Source of the DNA: Armatimonadota bacterium
GTDB lineage: Bacteria; Armatimonadota; UBA5829
NCBI GenBank assembly: GCA_029907315.1
Contig: JARYME010000015.1
Coordinates: forward strand, 1-42,735
Length of the DNA stretch: 42,735 nt
Direction of reading: 5' to 3'
This document shows, one piece after another, positions 42,597 through 42,735 of the stretch. Both the position numbers and the translations under genes were made by a program. Under the pieces are notes generated by a model, which made no database searches, was not told the origin of the DNA, and saw nothing but the letters and a program-made list of their open reading frames with translations. Every line of letters starts with the position of its first letter. The stretch's first letter is position 1.

Positions 42597-42735
42597 TGCT
42601 CAGCGACCACCTTGTTGCGAAGGACACCGACTTTTTCGACGACAACCTCCATCACGTCGCCCGGAAATACCGGTTTCATCCCTTCTGGCGTGCCGGTTGT
42701 TATAACGTCACCCGGGTAGAGCGTGTGGAACCTTG
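42593..42735 (-). CDS. Fumarylacetoacetate hydrolase family protein, C-terminal fragment (cut by window edge)
   Basis: The last 46 codons of a minus-strand gene: [20 protein letters not shown] then [21 protein letters not shown]. The [11 protein letters not shown] block and the [16 protein letters not shown] ending are the C-terminal signature of FAH-domain hydrolases, hydratases and decarboxylases (2-keto-4-pentenoate hydratase type). The N-terminus and catalytic residues are outside the window, so the substrate cannot be judged. It is coupled to alr by a four-base overlap. Confidence 0.88.
   Translation of the reverse strand, partial: RFHTLYPGDVITTGTPEGMKPVFPGDVMEVVVEKVGVLRNKVVAEQ

Overview
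The window reads as chromosomal DNA of a free-living, diderm, moderately GC-rich bacterium, most likely Armatimonadota or a close relative. This is an inference from a pseudopilin of the H-X9-DG type with a degraded prepilin leader, a PEP-CTERM surface protein, large secreted carbohydrate-active proteins, a predicted outer-membrane barrel and an archaeal-type phosphoglycerate mutase. No rRNA, tRNA, phage, transposase or CRISPR array was seen. Both edges cut genes: an FHA membrane protein on the left and a fumarylacetoacetate-hydrolase-family C-terminus on the right, both on the minus strand.

Layout. 1-4709 (minus): acpS, the NAD(P)HX repair gene and two FHA-domain membrane proteins. 4807-8048 (plus): a sigma70-type promoter, a ComEC-like metallo-beta-lactamase fold that has lost its metal ligands, a stand-alone CheB-like domain with Thr in place of the catalytic Ser, and a PilB/GspE ATPase. 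8087-9805 (minus): a secreted repeat protein, probably a seven-bladed propeller. 10004-13103 (plus): a UroD-family protein, rlmN and a TIM-barrel isomerase-like gene. 13093-14947: a small secreted protein and an MFS transporter around a short inverted-repeat element. 14963-22280 (minus): a seven-gene run (barrel protein, radA, nadA, nadC, birA, apgM, rhaB) behind a full-consensus promoter. 22458-28982 (plus): a carbohydrate cassette of GH4, C39-like, GH42-like and GH94-like proteins. 28992-30820 (minus): hisF, hisH and glutaredoxin. 31126-33148 (plus): a secreted protein, then a promoter, a long structured leader and a PEP-CTERM protein with a candidate Cys-Gln thioester domain, closed by a terminator. 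33317-33578: an intergenic array of palindromes with a 42-bp period. 33818-37141 (plus): class II aldolase, a SorE-like dehydrogenase with a duplicated Rossmann domain and a SrlD-like dehydrogenase. 37184-42735 (minus): a YLGKL-repeat protein, a pseudopilin, gpsA, a DegT aminotransferase, alr and the partial FAH gene.

How they fit. The GH4 cassette, rhaB and the aldolase/SorE/SrlD operon suggest a heterotroph that uses plant or algal sugars, deoxysugars and polyols. The PilB operon and pseudopilin belong to type IV pilus or type II secretion machinery. The most unusual items are (a) the leader at 32237-32461, with competing hairpins and a duplicated Shine-Dalgarno block ahead of the thioester-like surface protein, (b) the duplicated-Rossmann dehydrogenase, (c) two apparent pseudoenzymes co-transcribed with pilB, and (d) the paired FHA membrane proteins, one probably starting at ATT.
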